From the NCBI RefSeq assembly GCF_020639365.1, contig NZ_JAINUL010000001.1:1415344-1479343 (forward strand): DNA of 64,000 nt, written 5' to 3'. Shown piece after piece: positions 37,651 to 47,991 of this stretch. A model generated the notes under the pieces. The model was not told where the DNA came from, made no database searches, and worked only from the letters and a program-made list of their open reading frames with translations. Position 1 is the stretch's first letter. Each line of letters opens with the position of its first letter. Origin of the DNA: Streptomyces flavotricini. Lineage in GTDB: Bacteria > Actinomycetota > Actinomycetes > Streptomycetales > Streptomycetaceae. The position numbers and the translations under genes are program-made.

Positions 37651-37662
37651 CGTCCTTAACGC
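37651..37662. promoter_or_regulatory. TTAACGC motif shared with the kdp promoter region
   Basis: CGTCCTTAACGC at 37651-37662 lies about 106 bases upstream of the APC permease ATG (37545, minus strand). It matches GCGTCTTAACGCC at 43259-43271 in front of kdpF apart from one base in the centre. A shared regulator such as KdpE is possible; this is a guess from resemblance. Confidence 0.35.
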
Positions 37663-37720
37663 GAACAGTGCCACCTGTGGCGTAGTAGAGGCACGCACGC
37701 TCAGGACGGAGATCGCTGGT

Positions 37721-37752
37721 GCGGGGGCGGCCCGGACGGGGACCGCCCCCGC
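37721..37752 (-). terminator. Hairpin terminator after orphan kdpB
   Basis: GCGGGGGCGG (37721-37730) and CCGCCCCCGC (37743-37752) form a perfect 10-bp stem with a 12-base loop. It begins 18 bases after the stop of the minus-strand kdpB-like gene. No T-tract follows, as is common for actinomycete terminators. Confidence 0.65.
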
Positions 37753-37769
37753 GGGGGACCCGACGCTGT

Positions 37770-39920
37770 TCAGCCGAGGCCGGGGATGGTGGACACCAGC
37801 AGGTCGATGAGCTTGATGCCGACGAACGGCAGGATCAGGCCTCCGAGCCCGTAGACGCCCAGGTTGCGGCGCAGCAGGTCGTGCGCGGAGGCGGGCTTGT
37901 AGCGGACGCCGCGCAGGGCGAGCGGGATGAGGGCGACGATGATCAGGGCATTGAAGATGATCGCCGAGGTGATGGCGGAGGTCGGGCTGCTCAGGCCCAT
38001 GATGTTGAGGGCTTCGAGTCCCGGGTAGGCCGAGGCGAACATGGCCGGGATGATCGCGAAGTACTTGGCGACGTCGTTCGTGATCGAGAACGTGGTGAGC
38101 GCGCCCCGGGTGATGAGGAGCTGCTTGCCGATCTCGACGATGTCGATGAGCTTGGTGGGGTTGGAGTCCAGGTCCACCATGTTCCCGGCCTCCTTGGCGG
38201 CCGAGGTGCCCGTGTTCATCGCCACGCCCACGTCGGCCTGGGCCAGGGCCGGGGCGTCGTTGGTGCCGTCACCGGTCATCGCGACGAGCTTGCCGCCCGC
38301 CTGTTCCCGCTTGATGAGGGCGAGCTTGTCCTCGGGGGTGGCCTCTGCGAGGTATTCGTCGACGCCGGCCTCCTGCGCGATGGCGCGGGCCGTCAGTTCG
38401 TTGTCGCCGGTCACCATGACCGTACGGATGCCCATGCTGCGCAGCTCCGCGAAGCGCTCCCGGATCCCCTCCTTGACCACGTCCTTGAGGTGGATGATCC
38501 CCAACACTCTCGGGCCGTCCCAGTCGTGGACCGCAACCAGCAGGGGCGTGCCCCCGGACTCGGACACGGTGGCCGACCAAGCTGCCGCTTCCGGCGGTAC
38601 GGTCCCCCCGCGCGCCACCACCCAGTCGCAGACCTGCGTCACCGCGCCCTTGCGGATGGCGCAGCCGGCGCCGTTGTCCCAGCTCAGATTCACGCCGCTC
38701 ATCCGGGTCCGGGCGCTGAACTCGGTGAAGCGGGGGTTGCTGAGGTCCTCCGCGGCGGCCGGCTGGAGTCCGTACTGCTGGGCGAGGGCGACGACGGAGC
38801 GGCCCTCGGGCGTCTCGTCGGCGAGCGAGGACAGCTGGGCGGCGTCCGCCAGCTTGATGTGATCCGCACCGGGCAGGGGGACGAAGGCTGCGGCCTCACG
38901 GTTGCCGAGGGTGATGGTGCCGGTCTTGTCGAGGAGCAGGGTGTTCACGTCTCCGGCCGCCTCGACGGCGCGCCCGCTCATCGCGATGACGTTCCGCTGG
39001 ACGAGCCGGTCCATGCCCGCGATGCCGATCGCCGACAGGAGGGCGCCGATCGTGGTGGGGATGAGGGTGACGAGGAGGGCGACCAGGACGGTCGTGGACT
39101 GTGCGGCGTGCGCGTAGGCGGCCATCGGCTGGATGGCGACGACCACCAGGACGAAGATGACGGTGAGTGCGGCCAGCAAGATGTTGAGCGCGATCTCGTT
39201 CGGGGTCTTCTGCCGGGTGGCGCCCTCGACCAGCGCGATCATGCGGTCGATGAAGCTGTTACCCGGGCGCGAGGTGACCCGTACGACGATCGTGTCGGAC
39301 AGCACGGTCGTACCGCCGGTGACCCCGGAGCGGTCGCCGCCCGATTCCCGCAGGACGGGTGCCGATTCGCCGGTGACGGCCGACTCGTCCACCATCGCGG
39401 CCCCGTCGACCACGTCGCCGTCGGCCGGGATCAGCTCGCCGGCCTCGACGAGCACGAAGTCGAAGGGCTGGAGCTCGGCCGGCGTGACCACCTCGGTCTC
39501 GGCCCGGTTCAGGTTCGCCCCGTACGTCCAGTGGTTCAGCCGTACCGCGACGGTGTCCGTACGCGCCTTGCGCAGCGACTCCGCCTGAGCCCGGCCCCGG
39601 CCTTCGGCAACGGCCTCGGCGAGGTTGGCGAACAGGACCGTCAGCCAGAGCCAGACGCTGATCACCCAGGTGAAGACGGACGGGTGGATGAGCGCCGAGA
39701 GCGTGGTCAGCACTGATCCGACGGCGACGACGAACAGCACCGGCTTCTTGACCAGTTCGCGCGGGTGGAGCTTTCCGACGGCCTCCCGTGCGGAGGCGGC
39801 GAGGAGCTCAGGGTCCACGACGTTCACCTGGCCGGAGCGTTTTCGGGACGGTCGGTTGGTCGGAGTCCGCGGAGGTGTCCCGAGACCCGGAGGAACGTGC
39901 TGCGCGGCGGCGGGAGGCAT
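37770..39920 (-). CDS. kdpB: Orphan KdpB-type potassium-transporting ATPase subunit
   Basis: The 716-residue protein has all KdpB landmarks: TGES at 183-186, the KdpB-specific [20 protein letters not shown], the phosphorylation motif DKTGTIT with Asp331, and [21 protein letters not shown]. It is collinear with the KdpB of the complete kdp operon at 45184 but clearly diverged (for example [12 protein letters not shown] for [12 protein letters not shown]). No kdpA, kdpC or kdpF adjoins it. The proline-rich N-terminus (residues 1-30) is unlike normal KdpB. The ATG at 39920 has AGAAGG upstream. Since KdpB alone does not transport K+, it may work with subunits of the other operon or have another role. 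Confidence 0.9.
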   Translation of the reverse strand: MPPAAAQHVPPGLGTPPRTPTNRPSRKRSGQVNVVDPELLAASAREAVGKLHPRELVKKPVLFVVAVGSVLTTLSALIHPSVFTWVISVWLWLTVLFANLAEAVAEGRGRAQAESLRKARTDTVAVRLNHWTYGANLNRAETEVVTPAELQPFDFVLVEAGELIPADGDVVDGAAMVDESAVTGESAPVLRESGGDRSGVTGGTTVLSDTIVVRVTSRPGNSFIDRMIALVEGATRQKTPNEIALNILLAALTVIFVLVVVAIQPMAAYAHAAQSTTVLVALLVTLIPTTIGALLSAIGIAGMDRLVQRNVIAMSGRAVEAAGDVNTLLLDKTGTITLGNREAAAFVPLPGADHIKLADAAQLSSLADETPEGRSVVALAQQYGLQPAAAEDLSNPRFTEFSARTRMSGVNLSWDNGAGCAIRKGAVTQVCDWVVARGGTVPPEAAAWSATVSESGGTPLLVAVHDWDGPRVLGIIHLKDVVKEGIRERFAELRSMGIRTVMVTGDNELTARAIAQEAGVDEYLAEATPEDKLALIKREQAGGKLVAMTGDGTNDAPALAQADVGVAMNTGTSAAKEAGNMVDLDSNPTKLIDIVEIGKQLLITRGALTTFSITNDVAKYFAIIPAMFASAYPGLEALNIMGLSSPTSAITSAIIFNALIIVALIPLALRGVRYKPASAHDLLRRNLGVYGLGGLILPFVGIKLIDLLVSTIPGLG

Positions 39921-40130
39921 GAAGCGACCTTCTGGATGGGTTCGAGGCGTGGCAGCCCCGGCAGCTCGCGGCCAGGGTGCGGAAGAGGGTGTCGCCGCCG
40001 GGGACCGTCCCCCATGGACCCCCTCGGCCGTCATGTGAGTATGCGAGGTCACCGGCGGCGCAACAGGCAGGAAACTACTGCCTGTTCCATCGGAAATACG
40101 CTTGTGGGTACGGGAATTGGCACCTTTTTG

Positions 40131-40166
40131 ACGGCGGCGCACGAGACGTGTCAAGCCGCCGTCAGA
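40131..40166 (-). terminator. Hairpin downstream of KimA-like permease
   Basis: TGACGGCGGC (40131-40140) pairs perfectly with GCCGCCGTCA (40157-40166) across a 16-base loop. It lies 17 bases after the stop of the minus-strand permease gene and before the start region of the orphan kdpB. It probably separates the two transcripts. On the plus strand a run of five T precedes it, so it is not a classic U-tract terminator in the minus direction. Confidence 0.5.
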
Positions 40167-40182
40167 GGTGCGTCAACGCACG

Positions 40183-42066
40183 TCAGCGCGTGTCTGCCGT
40201 GATGCGGAAGCGCAGCCGGCAGATCACGGCGTCGGTGTCGCGGCGGACCGCGTGGGCGACGACGGAGCCGCGCTGGTTCTGGAGCAGCCGCTGCCACAGG
40301 TGGGCCGGTTCGGTCTCCGGGATCAGGACGGTCACCTGTGCGTCCGGATGGGCCTGGGCCAGCTTTCGCACGTATGCCGCCAGGGGGCGGCCGAGCGATC
40401 GGGTTTCCGAGGAGAGCTCGATCAGTTCGACGCCGGGCTTCCACAACTCCCAGTCCCGCTTGAGGGCTTCAGTGGTCTGGTGGTCCTCGGGGGCCGGGTG
40501 GGTGACGGTCACGGCGAGAACGTCATCGCCGAGTGAGCTGGCCGCGTTGAGGGCCTGGCCGGTCAGGCGGGACAGACCGGAGACGGGAACCACGACCACG
40601 GAGCGGGAACGATGCGGAGCCTGGGGAATCCGGCCGAGCTCCAGACGCTCGCCGATCTCGGTGTATGCGCGGTGGATCTTCTCGAAGCCGAGAACGAGCA
40701 GCGGCAACGCGACGACGATCAGCCAGGCGCCCTCGGTCGACTTGGTGGCGGTGACGACGACGGCCGAGACCCCGGTCAGCAGGGCACCGAAACCGTTGAG
40801 CGCCGCCTTCGCCTGCCATCCCCGCGGCCGCTCGCCGTACCAGTGCCGGACCATGCCGACCTGGCAGATGGTGAAGCCGATGAAGACGCCGATCGCGAAG
40901 AGCGGGACGAGGGTGTTGGTGTCGCCGCCGGAGAAGACGAGCAGCAGGGCGGAGACGAGGGCCAGCCAGACCACGCCGTGGCGGTGGACCTGGCGGTCGG
41001 CCTTGAGCGCGAAGACGTGCGGCAGGTGGTTGTCGCGGGCCAGCAGGCTCATCAGCACCGGCAGACCACCGAAGGAGGTGTTCGCTGCCAGCGCGAGCAG
41101 CACCATCGTGGCGAACTGGACCACGTAGAAGGCGGCGTTGTGCCCGAAGGAGGCGTCCGCGAGCTGGGCGAGCACGGTCACGCCCTCGACGGGCTGGAGG
41201 TGGAAGCGCCCGATCAGGATCGACAAGCCGATCAGCATCACACCGAGCAGGGCGCCGAGCGCGACCTCGGTGCGCTGGGCGCGGCGGGCGGCCGGCGCCC
41301 GGAACGACGGCACGGCGTTGGCGACGGCCTCGACTCCCGTCAGCGCGGAACAGCCGGCGGCGAAGGCCTTCAACAGCAGGAGCGCACCAACGGCGGTGGC
41401 ACCCTCGCCGAGCGCGGAGGCGTGCCCGGCGGCGGAGGCGTAGCTGACGGGACCGTCGCGGAAGAGGCCGACGACGACCATCGCGAGGATCGACCCGACG
41501 AAGACGGCGGTGGGCACGAGGAACGCCTTGGCGGATTCCACGACCCCCCGCAGATTCACCGCGGTGACCAGCACCAGGACGCCCAGGCAGATCCACACCC
41601 GCTCCCCGTACAGCTCGGGGAACGCCGAGGTCAGGGCAGCCACGCCGGCCGTGACGGACACGGCGACGTTCAGCACGTAGTCCAGGATCAGCGAGGCGGC
41701 GGCCACCAGACTCGTACGCCGACCGAGGTGCCGCTTGGCCACGGCGTACGAGCCGCCGCCGTCCGGGAACGCGGCGATGACCTGCCGGTACGAGGCCACC
41801 AGCACCGCCAGCAGTGCGGCGATCGCCAAGGTGACGGGGAGGGTGAAGCCCATGCCGTACGCACCGGCCGCGGCCAGGACGAGCACGATCGACTCCGGCC
41901 CGTACGCCACGGACGCCATCGCGTCCAGCGACAGCGCGGCCAGTCCCTGGAGGGCGGTCAGCCTGTGGCGGTCGCCTGCCACGGGCGCCCGTACGCCGGT
42001 ATCAGGGGGCTCCTCCGTGCCCGGGGCCTGTCCTGCCGTGCTCGGCTTTCCCATGTCTATGGACAT
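40183..42066 (-). CDS. APC-superfamily permease, KimA-like (candidate potassium or amino acid importer)
   Basis: The 627-residue protein has about 12 membrane helices (about residues 35-470). It starts with LSLDAMASVAYGPESIVLVL, closely like the SDALSSVAYGTEQI region of the KimA potassium/proton symporters. PDGGGSYAVAKRHLGRR and GVEAVANAVPSFR follow. A soluble C-terminal domain of about 150 residues has a USP-like look (VVVVPVSGLSRLTGQAL, VTVLIPETEPAHLWQR). The surrounding kdp genes make potassium uptake a better guess than amino-acid transport, though this is inference. GGAGGAACAGC lies before the ATG at 42066; a second in-frame ATG follows four codons later. Confidence 0.83.
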   Translation of the reverse strand: MSIDMGKPSTAGQAPGTEEPPDTGVRAPVAGDRHRLTALQGLAALSLDAMASVAYGPESIVLVLAAAGAYGMGFTLPVTLAIAALLAVLVASYRQVIAAFPDGGGSYAVAKRHLGRRTSLVAAASLILDYVLNVAVSVTAGVAALTSAFPELYGERVWICLGVLVLVTAVNLRGVVESAKAFLVPTAVFVGSILAMVVVGLFRDGPVSYASAAGHASALGEGATAVGALLLLKAFAAGCSALTGVEAVANAVPSFRAPAARRAQRTEVALGALLGVMLIGLSILIGRFHLQPVEGVTVLAQLADASFGHNAAFYVVQFATMVLLALAANTSFGGLPVLMSLLARDNHLPHVFALKADRQVHRHGVVWLALVSALLLVFSGGDTNTLVPLFAIGVFIGFTICQVGMVRHWYGERPRGWQAKAALNGFGALLTGVSAVVVTATKSTEGAWLIVVALPLLVLGFEKIHRAYTEIGERLELGRIPQAPHRSRSVVVVPVSGLSRLTGQALNAASSLGDDVLAVTVTHPAPEDHQTTEALKRDWELWKPGVELIELSSETRSLGRPLAAYVRKLAQAHPDAQVTVLIPETEPAHLWQRLLQNQRGSVVAHAVRRDTDAVICRLRFRITADTR

Positions 42067-42310
42067 CTTTCGCTGTTCCTCCGTTGGACAAAGTGAGGAC
42101 AGCGTCGGAATGCCGTGGCTTGCTCACCAGTGTTCTTGGCGTCATCCATACGGCCGCTTCTCCCGTATTCACGCGCCTTTGATGCCGAGGCGGGGCAGGC
42201 GTATGAGGTGCGTCAAGACCTGGCCGCGGTGTGTGGCTGTCCCTCCGGCAGGGGGCAGTGTTCTTACAGGCGGCTGCCCCGCCTGCCGCCGTGAAAGGGA
42301 GAAGGTCCAG

Positions 42311-42400
42311 ATGGATGCGGAGAACGTGGTCGGGCTGGTCATCGCCCTCGCTCTGCTCGGCTATCTCGTGGTCGCACTGATCAGGCCCGAGAAGTTCTGA
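42311..42400 (+). CDS. kdpF: KdpF-like small membrane subunit (extra copy)
   Basis: This 29-residue peptide, MDAENVVGLVIALALLGYLV plus VALIRPEKF, has the KdpF pattern: a single helix, a central LGYL and a C-terminal (Y/R)PE(K/R)F. It closely matches the second kdpF at 43427 (NAENIVGLVVAVSLLGYLVL, YPERF). GGGAGAAGG lies about 8 bases before the ATG. KdpF stabilises the KdpFABC complex. Here it is followed not by kdpA but by a DUF4118 protein gene 36 bases downstream, so it may be a duplicated copy serving the orphan KdpB or a relic of a partial kdp duplication. Confidence 0.8.
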   Translation: MDAENVVGLVIALALLGYLVVALIRPEKF

Positions 42401-42436
42401 CATTCGAACCCCTCGTGTCCGGACAGGAGGCATCAC

Positions 42437-43186
42437 ATGTCCGGGTATCGACTTCACGACACGGCCGCCCTGCTCGCGGCCCTCGTGGTCCCCTTGCTCG
42501 TGGCGCTCGCGCTCGTACCCTTCCGCACTGATCTTTCGGCGACGAACGCGGCTCTGGTCCTGGTCGTCGCCGTGGTCGCGGTGGCCGCGCTCGGCACCCG
42601 GGTGGCCGGGGCCCTCGCCGCGCTGTCGGCGGGCGCCTGGTTCGACTTCTTCCTGACCGAGCCCTATCAACGGTTCTTGATCGCCGGCCGCGACGACATC
42701 GGGACGGCGGTCCTGCTGCTCGTCGTCGGCCTGGTCGTCTCACAGCTGGCGGTACGCGCACGGCGGCTCCGGAGGACCGTGATCACTGACGCGGCCCATC
42801 TGTCGAGCCTCCGGGGAACCGCCCGGCTGACCGAGGACGGCCGCTCGCCGGAGGCCGTGGTCGAGTACGTGCGCCGGGAACTCGTCGGCCTGCTGGGGTT
42901 GCGCGGCTGCCGCTTCGAATACGGCACCCTGACGGGAAATCTGCCGCGCCTCCAGCACGACGGCGGCCTGTGGCTGCACCGCCCGGGGCGGGTGACGGAG
43001 TACGCCGGCTGGCCGGACGGCGAGACCGAGCTGCGCGTCGTCGGCGGCGGGCACTACTACGGCCGCTTCCTGCTGGACCCCCTCCCCGGCCCGCTCCCCC
43101 CGGAACAGGACCGCCTGGTGGCCGTCGCACTGGCCGCCCAGGCCGGCTCCGCCCTGGACACGGCCGGCCTGTCCCACCAGGGCTGA
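42437..43186 (+). CDS. DUF4118-domain membrane protein (KdpD-sensor-like)
   Basis: The 249-residue protein has four membrane helices (about residues 8-110) with the DUF4118 hallmark GAWFDFFLTEPYQRF, as in the membrane part of KdpD. A GAF-like soluble domain (about 130-245) lacks kinase motifs. It looks like the sensor half of KdpD without its N-terminal Walker domain and C-terminal kinase. Lying between two kdpF genes and upstream of the kdp operon, it probably takes part in potassium or turgor sensing, but a mechanism is not evident. The ATG follows GGAGGCATCAC. Confidence 0.8.
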   Translation: MSGYRLHDTAALLAALVVPLLVALALVPFRTDLSATNAALVLVVAVVAVAALGTRVAGALAALSAGAWFDFFLTEPYQRFLIAGRDDIGTAVLLLVVGLVVSQLAVRARRLRRTVITDAAHLSSLRGTARLTEDGRSPEAVVEYVRRELVGLLGLRGCRFEYGTLTGNLPRLQHDGGLWLHRPGRVTEYAGWPDGETELRVVGGGHYYGRFLLDPLPGPLPPEQDRLVAVALAAQAGSALDTAGLSHQG

Positions 43187-43217
43187 CCAGGCTTTCTCCG
43201 GCGCTTCGCGTAAGGGC

Positions 43218-43271
43218 GGCGTTAAGAGTTCCCGCGCGTCCGTATGGACCCCGTCAAGGCGTCTTAACGCC
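43218..43271. promoter_or_regulatory. Inverted repeat in front of the kdp operon
   Basis: GGCGTTAAGA (43218-43227) and TCTTAACGCC (43262-43271) are perfect inverted repeats, 34 bases apart, in the 160-base region between the DUF4118 gene and the micro-ORF/kdpF start. The spacing and location fit a two-site operator, for instance for KdpE. The right half also resembles a sequence before the APC permease at 37651. The regulator is inferred. Confidence 0.5.
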
Positions 43272-43346
43272 GGGCCGAAGACGCGGTTATCTCGTCATCG
43301 GCCATCTGGCCGATTCATTTCTTCCCTCTTCATCCAGGAGCTCACG

Positions 43347-43430
43347 GTGGCCGATCTGGCCTTCGTCGTCACCACGGTCGCGGTCTTCGCGCTGGTGGCT
43401 CTCATCGCCCGGGGGGTGACCAAGCTGTGA
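43347..43430 (+). CDS. 27-residue membrane micro-protein upstream of kdpF
   Basis: GTG at 43347, with CCAGGAG about 8 bases before, opens a 27-codon frame: VADLAFVVTTVAVFALVALI then ARGVTKL. It is a single hydrophobic helix with a positively charged end. Its TGA (43428-43430) overlaps the GTG start of kdpF (43427), which implies translational coupling. The reading is supported by codon bias and by this overlap. Function is unknown, but it is a candidate extra small subunit or leader of the kdp complex. Confidence 0.65.
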   Translation: MADLAFVVTTVAVFALVALIARGVTKL

Positions 43431-43516
43431 ACGCCGAAAACATCGTCGGCCTCGTCGTGGCCGTCTCCCTGCTCGGATACCTCGTCCTCGCCCTCGTGTA
43501 CCCGGAGAGGTTCTAG
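43427..43516 (+). CDS. kdpF: KdpF, small subunit of the K+-transporting ATPase
   Basis: The 29-residue peptide starts with GTG (NAENIVGLVVAVSLLGYLVL and the end YPERF). It is a single-helix KdpF that stabilises the KdpFABC pump. The start overlaps the stop of the preceding micro-ORF, and kdpA begins six bases after its stop, so the order is micro-ORF-kdpF-kdpA-kdpB-kdpC. Confidence 0.85.
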   Translation: MNAENIVGLVVAVSLLGYLVLALVYPERF

Positions 43517-43522
43517 CCACCG

Positions 43523-45187
43523 ATGAGTCCCGTTTTCGCTGGTGTGCTCCAGCTGCTCGCGCTCGTCGCCGCGCTGGCGCTGGCCTACCGCCCGCTGGGC
43601 GACTACATGGCCAAGGTCTACTCCTCCGAGAGGCACTACCGTCCGGAGAAGTGGATCTACAAGGCCATCGGCGCCAACCCGTCGGCCGAGATGCGCTGGC
43701 CCGCGTACCTGCGCGGCGTCCTGGCCTTCTCCGCGGTGAGCGTCCTCTTCCTCTACGCCCTGCAGCGGGCCCAGGGCATCCTGCCCGGCTCGCTGGGCTT
43801 CTCCGCGATCGACCCGGACCAGGCGTTCAACACCGCCGCCTCGTTCGTGGCGAACACGAACTGGCAGTCGTACGCCGGCGAGCAGGCCATGGGCCACGTC
43901 GTGCAGACCGGCGGCCTGGCGGTGCAGAACTTCGTCTCCGCGGCGGTCGGGATGGCCGTGGCGGTGGCCCTCGTACGGGGCTTCGCGCGCTCGCGCACCG
44001 GTGAGCTCGGCAACTTCTGGTCCGACCTGGTCCGCGGTGTCTTCCGCATCCTGCTGCCCATCTCGGTGATCGGCGCGGTCATCCTCGTCGCGTGTGGCGC
44101 GATCCAGAACTTCGCCGGGATCCACGAGGTCGGCCAGTTCATGGGCGGCAGCCGGCAGTGGAACGGCGGGGCGGTCGCCTCCCAGGAGGTCATCAAGGAG
44201 CTGGGTACCAACGGAGGCGGCTACTTCAACGCCAACTCGGCCCACCCCTTCGAGAACCCGAGCCCCTTCTCGAACCTGTTCGAGATCTTCCTGATCCTGG
44301 TGATCCCGTTCGCGCTGACCCGGACCTTCGGCCGCATGGTCGGAAGCCTGCGCCAGGGCTACGCGATCCTCGCCACGATGGCGACCATCTGGCTCGCCTT
44401 CACCGCGCTGATGATGTGGACCGAATTCGCCCACCACGGCCCGGCCTTCGAGGTCGCGGGCGGCGCGATGGAAGGCAAGGAGACCCGCTTCGGGATCGGC
44501 GCCTCCGCGATCTTCTCCGTCGCGACCACGCTCACCTCGACCGGCGCGGTCAACTCCTTCCACTCCTCCTTCACAGGTCTCGGCGGCGGCATCCAGCTGC
44601 TGGGCATGCAGCTCGGCGAGATCGCACCCGGCGGCGTCGGCTCCGGCCTCTACGGCATGCTGATCATGGCGATCATCGCCGTGTTCATCGCCGGCCTGAT
44701 GGTCGGGCGGACCCCCGAGTACCTCGGCAAGAAGATCGGCACCCGCCAGATCAAGCTCGCGGCCTGCTACATCCTCATCACCCCTGCGCTCGTGCTCTGC
44801 TTCACCGCCGCCGCCATGGCGCTCCCCACGCCCGGCAACTCGATGGCGAACCCCGGTGCGCACGGCTTCTCGGAGATCCTCTACGCCTACACCTCGGGCG
44901 CGAACAACAACGGCTCCGCCTTCGCGGGCCTGAACGCCGACACGCAGTGGTTCAACAGCACCATCGGCCTCGCGATGCTGCTGGGCCGTTTCCTGCCGAT
45001 GGTGTTCGTCCTCGCGCTGGCCGGCTCGCTCGCCGAGCAGAAGCCCGTGCCGGAGACGGCAGGCACGCTCCGTACGGACAAGCCGCTCTACACCGGCCTG
45101 CTCGTCGGCACGATCCTCATCATCACCGGTCTGACCTACTTCCCGGCCCTGGCGCTGGGTCCGCTCGCCGAAGGGCTCGCATCATGA
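43523..45187 (+). CDS. kdpA: KdpA, potassium-binding subunit of KdpFABC
   Basis: The 554-residue protein is of normal KdpA length, with about ten membrane helices and the four selectivity-filter-like loops of the superfamily of K+ transporters: [43 protein letters not shown] and [12 protein letters not shown]. KdpA takes up K+ from outside and passes it toward KdpB. The ATG starts six bases after kdpF, and the TGA overlaps the ATG of kdpB (45184), showing tight coupling. Confidence 0.97.
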   Translation: MSPVFAGVLQLLALVAALALAYRPLGDYMAKVYSSERHYRPEKWIYKAIGANPSAEMRWPAYLRGVLAFSAVSVLFLYALQRAQGILPGSLGFSAIDPDQAFNTAASFVANTNWQSYAGEQAMGHVVQTGGLAVQNFVSAAVGMAVAVALVRGFARSRTGELGNFWSDLVRGVFRILLPISVIGAVILVACGAIQNFAGIHEVGQFMGGSRQWNGGAVASQEVIKELGTNGGGYFNANSAHPFENPSPFSNLFEIFLILVIPFALTRTFGRMVGSLRQGYAILATMATIWLAFTALMMWTEFAHHGPAFEVAGGAMEGKETRFGIGASAIFSVATTLTSTGAVNSFHSSFTGLGGGIQLLGMQLGEIAPGGVGSGLYGMLIMAIIAVFIAGLMVGRTPEYLGKKIGTRQIKLAACYILITPALVLCFTAAAMALPTPGNSMANPGAHGFSEILYAYTSGANNNGSAFAGLNADTQWFNSTIGLAMLLGRFLPMVFVLALAGSLAEQKPVPETAGTLRTDKPLYTGLLVGTILIITGLTYFPALALGPLAEGLAS

Positions 45188-47289
45188 GCACCGCCACTCC
45201 CACCAGGGCTCCGCACCAGGACGTGCCCACCGGCCACAAGCCGGGCGCCGGACGCGTGGGCGGCGGCCTGTTCGATCCCAAGCAGCTGCTGAAGTCCTTC
45301 CCGGACGCCGTCCGCAAGCTCGACCCCCGCGTCATGATCAAGTCCCCGGTCATGTTCGTGGTCCTGATCGGCTCGGTGGTCACCACCGTCCTGGCCATCA
45401 AGGACCCGACGGACTGGTTCGGCTGGGCGATCACCGCCTGGCTGTGGCTGACCACGATCTTCGCGAACCTCGCGGAGGCGGTGGCCGAGGGCCGCGGCAA
45501 GGCCCAGGCCGACACCCTGCGCAAGGCCAAGACCGACTCCGTCGCCCGCCGCCTGACCCGGGACGGCCTCGGCGAGGAGCAGGTTCCGGGCACCGACCTG
45601 CGCATCGGCGACCTCGTCGTCTGCGAGGCGGGCGACATCATCCCCGGCGACGGTGACGTCGTCGAGGGCGTCGCATCGGTCGACGAGTCCGCCATCACGG
45701 GCGAGTCCGCACCCGTCATCCGCGAGTCCGGCGGCGACCGCTCGGCCGTCACCGGCGGCACGAAGGTCCTCTCGGACCGGATCGTCGTGAAGATCACGAC
45801 GAAGCCCGGTGAGACCTTCATCGACCGCATGATCGCGCTCGTCGAGGGCGCGGCCCGGCAGAAGACGCCCAACGAGATCGCGCTGAACATCCTGCTCGCG
45901 TCCCTCACCATCGTCTTCCTGCTGGCCGTGGTCACCCTGCAGCCCTTCGCGATCTACGCGGGCGCCGAACAGTCGATGATCGTGCTGACCGCGCTGCTGG
46001 TCTGCCTGATCCCGACCACCATCGGCGCGCTGCTCTCCGCGATCGGCATCGCCGGCATGGACCGGCTCGTCCAGCGCAACGTCCTCGCGATGAGCGGTCG
46101 TGCCGTGGAAGCCGCCGGTGACGTGTCGACCCTGCTGCTCGACAAGACGGGCACCATCACCCTCGGCAACCGCCAGGCCTCCGAGTTCGTCCCCGTCAAG
46201 GGCACGACGGAAGCCGAACTGGCCGATGCCGCCCAGCTGTCGTCCCTCGCGGACGAGACCCCCGAGGGCCGTTCCATCGTCGTCCTCGCGAAGGAGAAGT
46301 ACGGGCTGCGCGAGCGGCACCAGGGCGAGCTGTCGAACGCCGAGTGGATCGCCTTCACCGCCCAGACCCGCATGTCGGGTGTGGACGTGGATGGCAAGAA
46401 GACCCGCAAGGGCGCCGCCGGTTCGGTCATCACCTGGGTCAAGGAGCAGGGCGGCCAGGTCTCCGACGACGCCGACCTCCTCGCGAACAACATCTCCGAG
46501 GCCGGCGGCACACCACTGCTCGTGGCCGTCGACGACGAGAAGGGCGCCCGGGTCCTCGGTGTCATCCACCTCAAGGACGTCGTCAAGGAGGGCATGCGCG
46601 AGCGGTTCGACGAACTGCGCCGCATGGGCATCAAGACCGTCATGATCACGGGTGACAACCCGTTGACGGCCAAGGCGATCGCCGAGGAAGCGGGCGTCGA
46701 CGACTTCCTCGCCGAGGCCACCCCCGAGGACAAGATGGCCCTCATCAAGCGGGAGCAGGCCGGCGGCAAGCTGGTCGCGATGACGGGTGACGGCACGAAC
46801 GACGCCCCCGCCCTCGCCCAGGCGGACGTCGGCGTGGCGATGAACACGGGCACCTCGGCCGCCAAGGAGGCCGGGAACATGGTGGACCTGGACTCCAACC
46901 CCACCAAGCTCATCGAGATCGTCGAGATCGGCAAGCAACTCCTGATCACGCGCGGTGCCCTGACGACGTTCTCCATCGCCAACGACGTCGCCAAGTACTT
47001 CGCGATCATCCCCGCCATGTTCGCCGTGGTCTACCCCGGCCTGGACAAGCTCAACATCATGGGCCTGTCCTCGCCCGAGTCGGCGATCCTGTCCGCGGTC
47101 ATCTTCAACGCGCTGATCATCATCGCGCTGGTCCCGCTCGCCCTCAAGGGCGTGCAGTACAAGCCGACCAGCGCCGACAAGATGCTCCGCCGCAACCTGG
47201 GTCTGTACGGCGTGGGCGGTCTGATCGCCCCGTTCATCGGAATCAAGATCATCGACATGCTCATCACCCTCATCCCCGGAATCGGCTGA
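45184..47289 (+). CDS. kdpB: KdpB, catalytic P-type ATPase subunit of KdpFABC
   Basis: The 701-residue protein has TGES at 172-175, the KdpB-specific [20 protein letters not shown], phosphorylation Asp320 in DKTGTIT, and [12 protein letters not shown]. It hydrolyses ATP and receives K+ through KdpA. The N-terminal extension of about 40 residues is typical for actinobacteria. The ATG overlaps the kdpA stop by four bases, and kdpC starts four bases after its stop. The orphan KdpB at 37770 is a diverged paralogue. Confidence 0.97.
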   Translation: MSTATPTRAPHQDVPTGHKPGAGRVGGGLFDPKQLLKSFPDAVRKLDPRVMIKSPVMFVVLIGSVVTTVLAIKDPTDWFGWAITAWLWLTTIFANLAEAVAEGRGKAQADTLRKAKTDSVARRLTRDGLGEEQVPGTDLRIGDLVVCEAGDIIPGDGDVVEGVASVDESAITGESAPVIRESGGDRSAVTGGTKVLSDRIVVKITTKPGETFIDRMIALVEGAARQKTPNEIALNILLASLTIVFLLAVVTLQPFAIYAGAEQSMIVLTALLVCLIPTTIGALLSAIGIAGMDRLVQRNVLAMSGRAVEAAGDVSTLLLDKTGTITLGNRQASEFVPVKGTTEAELADAAQLSSLADETPEGRSIVVLAKEKYGLRERHQGELSNAEWIAFTAQTRMSGVDVDGKKTRKGAAGSVITWVKEQGGQVSDDADLLANNISEAGGTPLLVAVDDEKGARVLGVIHLKDVVKEGMRERFDELRRMGIKTVMITGDNPLTAKAIAEEAGVDDFLAEATPEDKMALIKREQAGGKLVAMTGDGTNDAPALAQADVGVAMNTGTSAAKEAGNMVDLDSNPTKLIEIVEIGKQLLITRGALTTFSIANDVAKYFAIIPAMFAVVYPGLDKLNIMGLSSPESAILSAVIFNALIIIALVPLALKGVQYKPTSADKMLRRNLGLYGVGGLIAPFIGIKIIDMLITLIPGIG

Positions 47290-47292
47290 GCC

Positions 47293-47970
47293 ATGAACAA
47301 CTCCGTAGGAAACACCGCTCGTCTGCTGTGGGCCGGCCTGCGCGCACTGCTGGTTCTGACGCTTGTCTGCGGCGTCCTGTACCCGCTGGCCGTCACCGGC
47401 ATCGCCCAGGTCGCCTTCGGCGACAAGGCCAACGGCTCGGAGACCAAGGACGAGAGCGGGCAGGTCGTCGGCTCTTCCCTCATCGGCCAGACCTACAACC
47501 TCCCGAAGCAGAACCCCGACGACCCGGAAGAGGCCGCCAAGCCGGACCTGAAGTGGTTCCAGCCCCGCCCCTCCAACGGCCTCGGCTCCAACAGCGTCAA
47601 CACCCAGTACTCCCTGATCCTCTCCGGCGCCACCAACAAGGCCGCCGACAACCCGGACCTGGTCAAGCTGGTCACCGACGCCAAGGCAGCCGTCATCGCG
47701 GACAACTCCACGGCGACGTACAAGGTCAAGCCCTCCGAGGTGCCGGCCGACGCCGTCACCTCCTCCGGCTCCGGCCTCGACCCGGACATCTCCCCCGCCT
47801 ACGCCGAGATCCAGATCCACCGGGTCGCCGAGCAGAACCACCTCGACGTCAAGCAGGTCGAGAAGCTCGTCGCCGACCACACCACCGGCCGGACCCTCGG
47901 CTTCATGGGCGAGCCCCGCGTCAACGTCCTGGAGCTGAACACCGCCCTCAAGGCACTGACCAAGAGCTGA
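47293..47970 (+). CDS. kdpC: KdpC, assembly/ATP-affinity subunit of KdpFABC
   Basis: The 225-residue protein has one N-terminal membrane helix (about residues 12-35, LLVLTLVCGVLYPLAVTGIA). The KdpC domain follows with GSSLIGQTYN, WFQPRPS, SGSGLDPDISPAYAEIQIHR and the C-terminal LGFMGEPRVNVLELN. It is of usual length. It starts three bases after the kdpB stop. A long hairpin (47992-48056) follows before kdpE. Confidence 0.96.
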   Translation: MNNSVGNTARLLWAGLRALLVLTLVCGVLYPLAVTGIAQVAFGDKANGSETKDESGQVVGSSLIGQTYNLPKQNPDDPEEAAKPDLKWFQPRPSNGLGSNSVNTQYSLILSGATNKAADNPDLVKLVTDAKAAVIADNSTATYKVKPSEVPADAVTSSGSGLDPDISPAYAEIQIHRVAEQNHLDVKQVEKLVADHTTGRTLGFMGEPRVNVLELNTALKALTKS

Positions 47971-47991
47971 TGTTCCACAGCGCACGGACCG

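Noticed and set aside
40001..40020. GGGACCGTCCCCCATGGACC as a DevR-box-like site upstream of the orphan kdpB
   Set aside because: The half-site spacing differs (no five-base spacer) and there is no paired site.
42067..42310. Possible ydaO-type c-di-AMP riboswitch upstream of the KimA-like gene
   Set aside because: I looked for the conserved core of that riboswitch on the minus strand and could not recognise it; a covariance-model search would decide.
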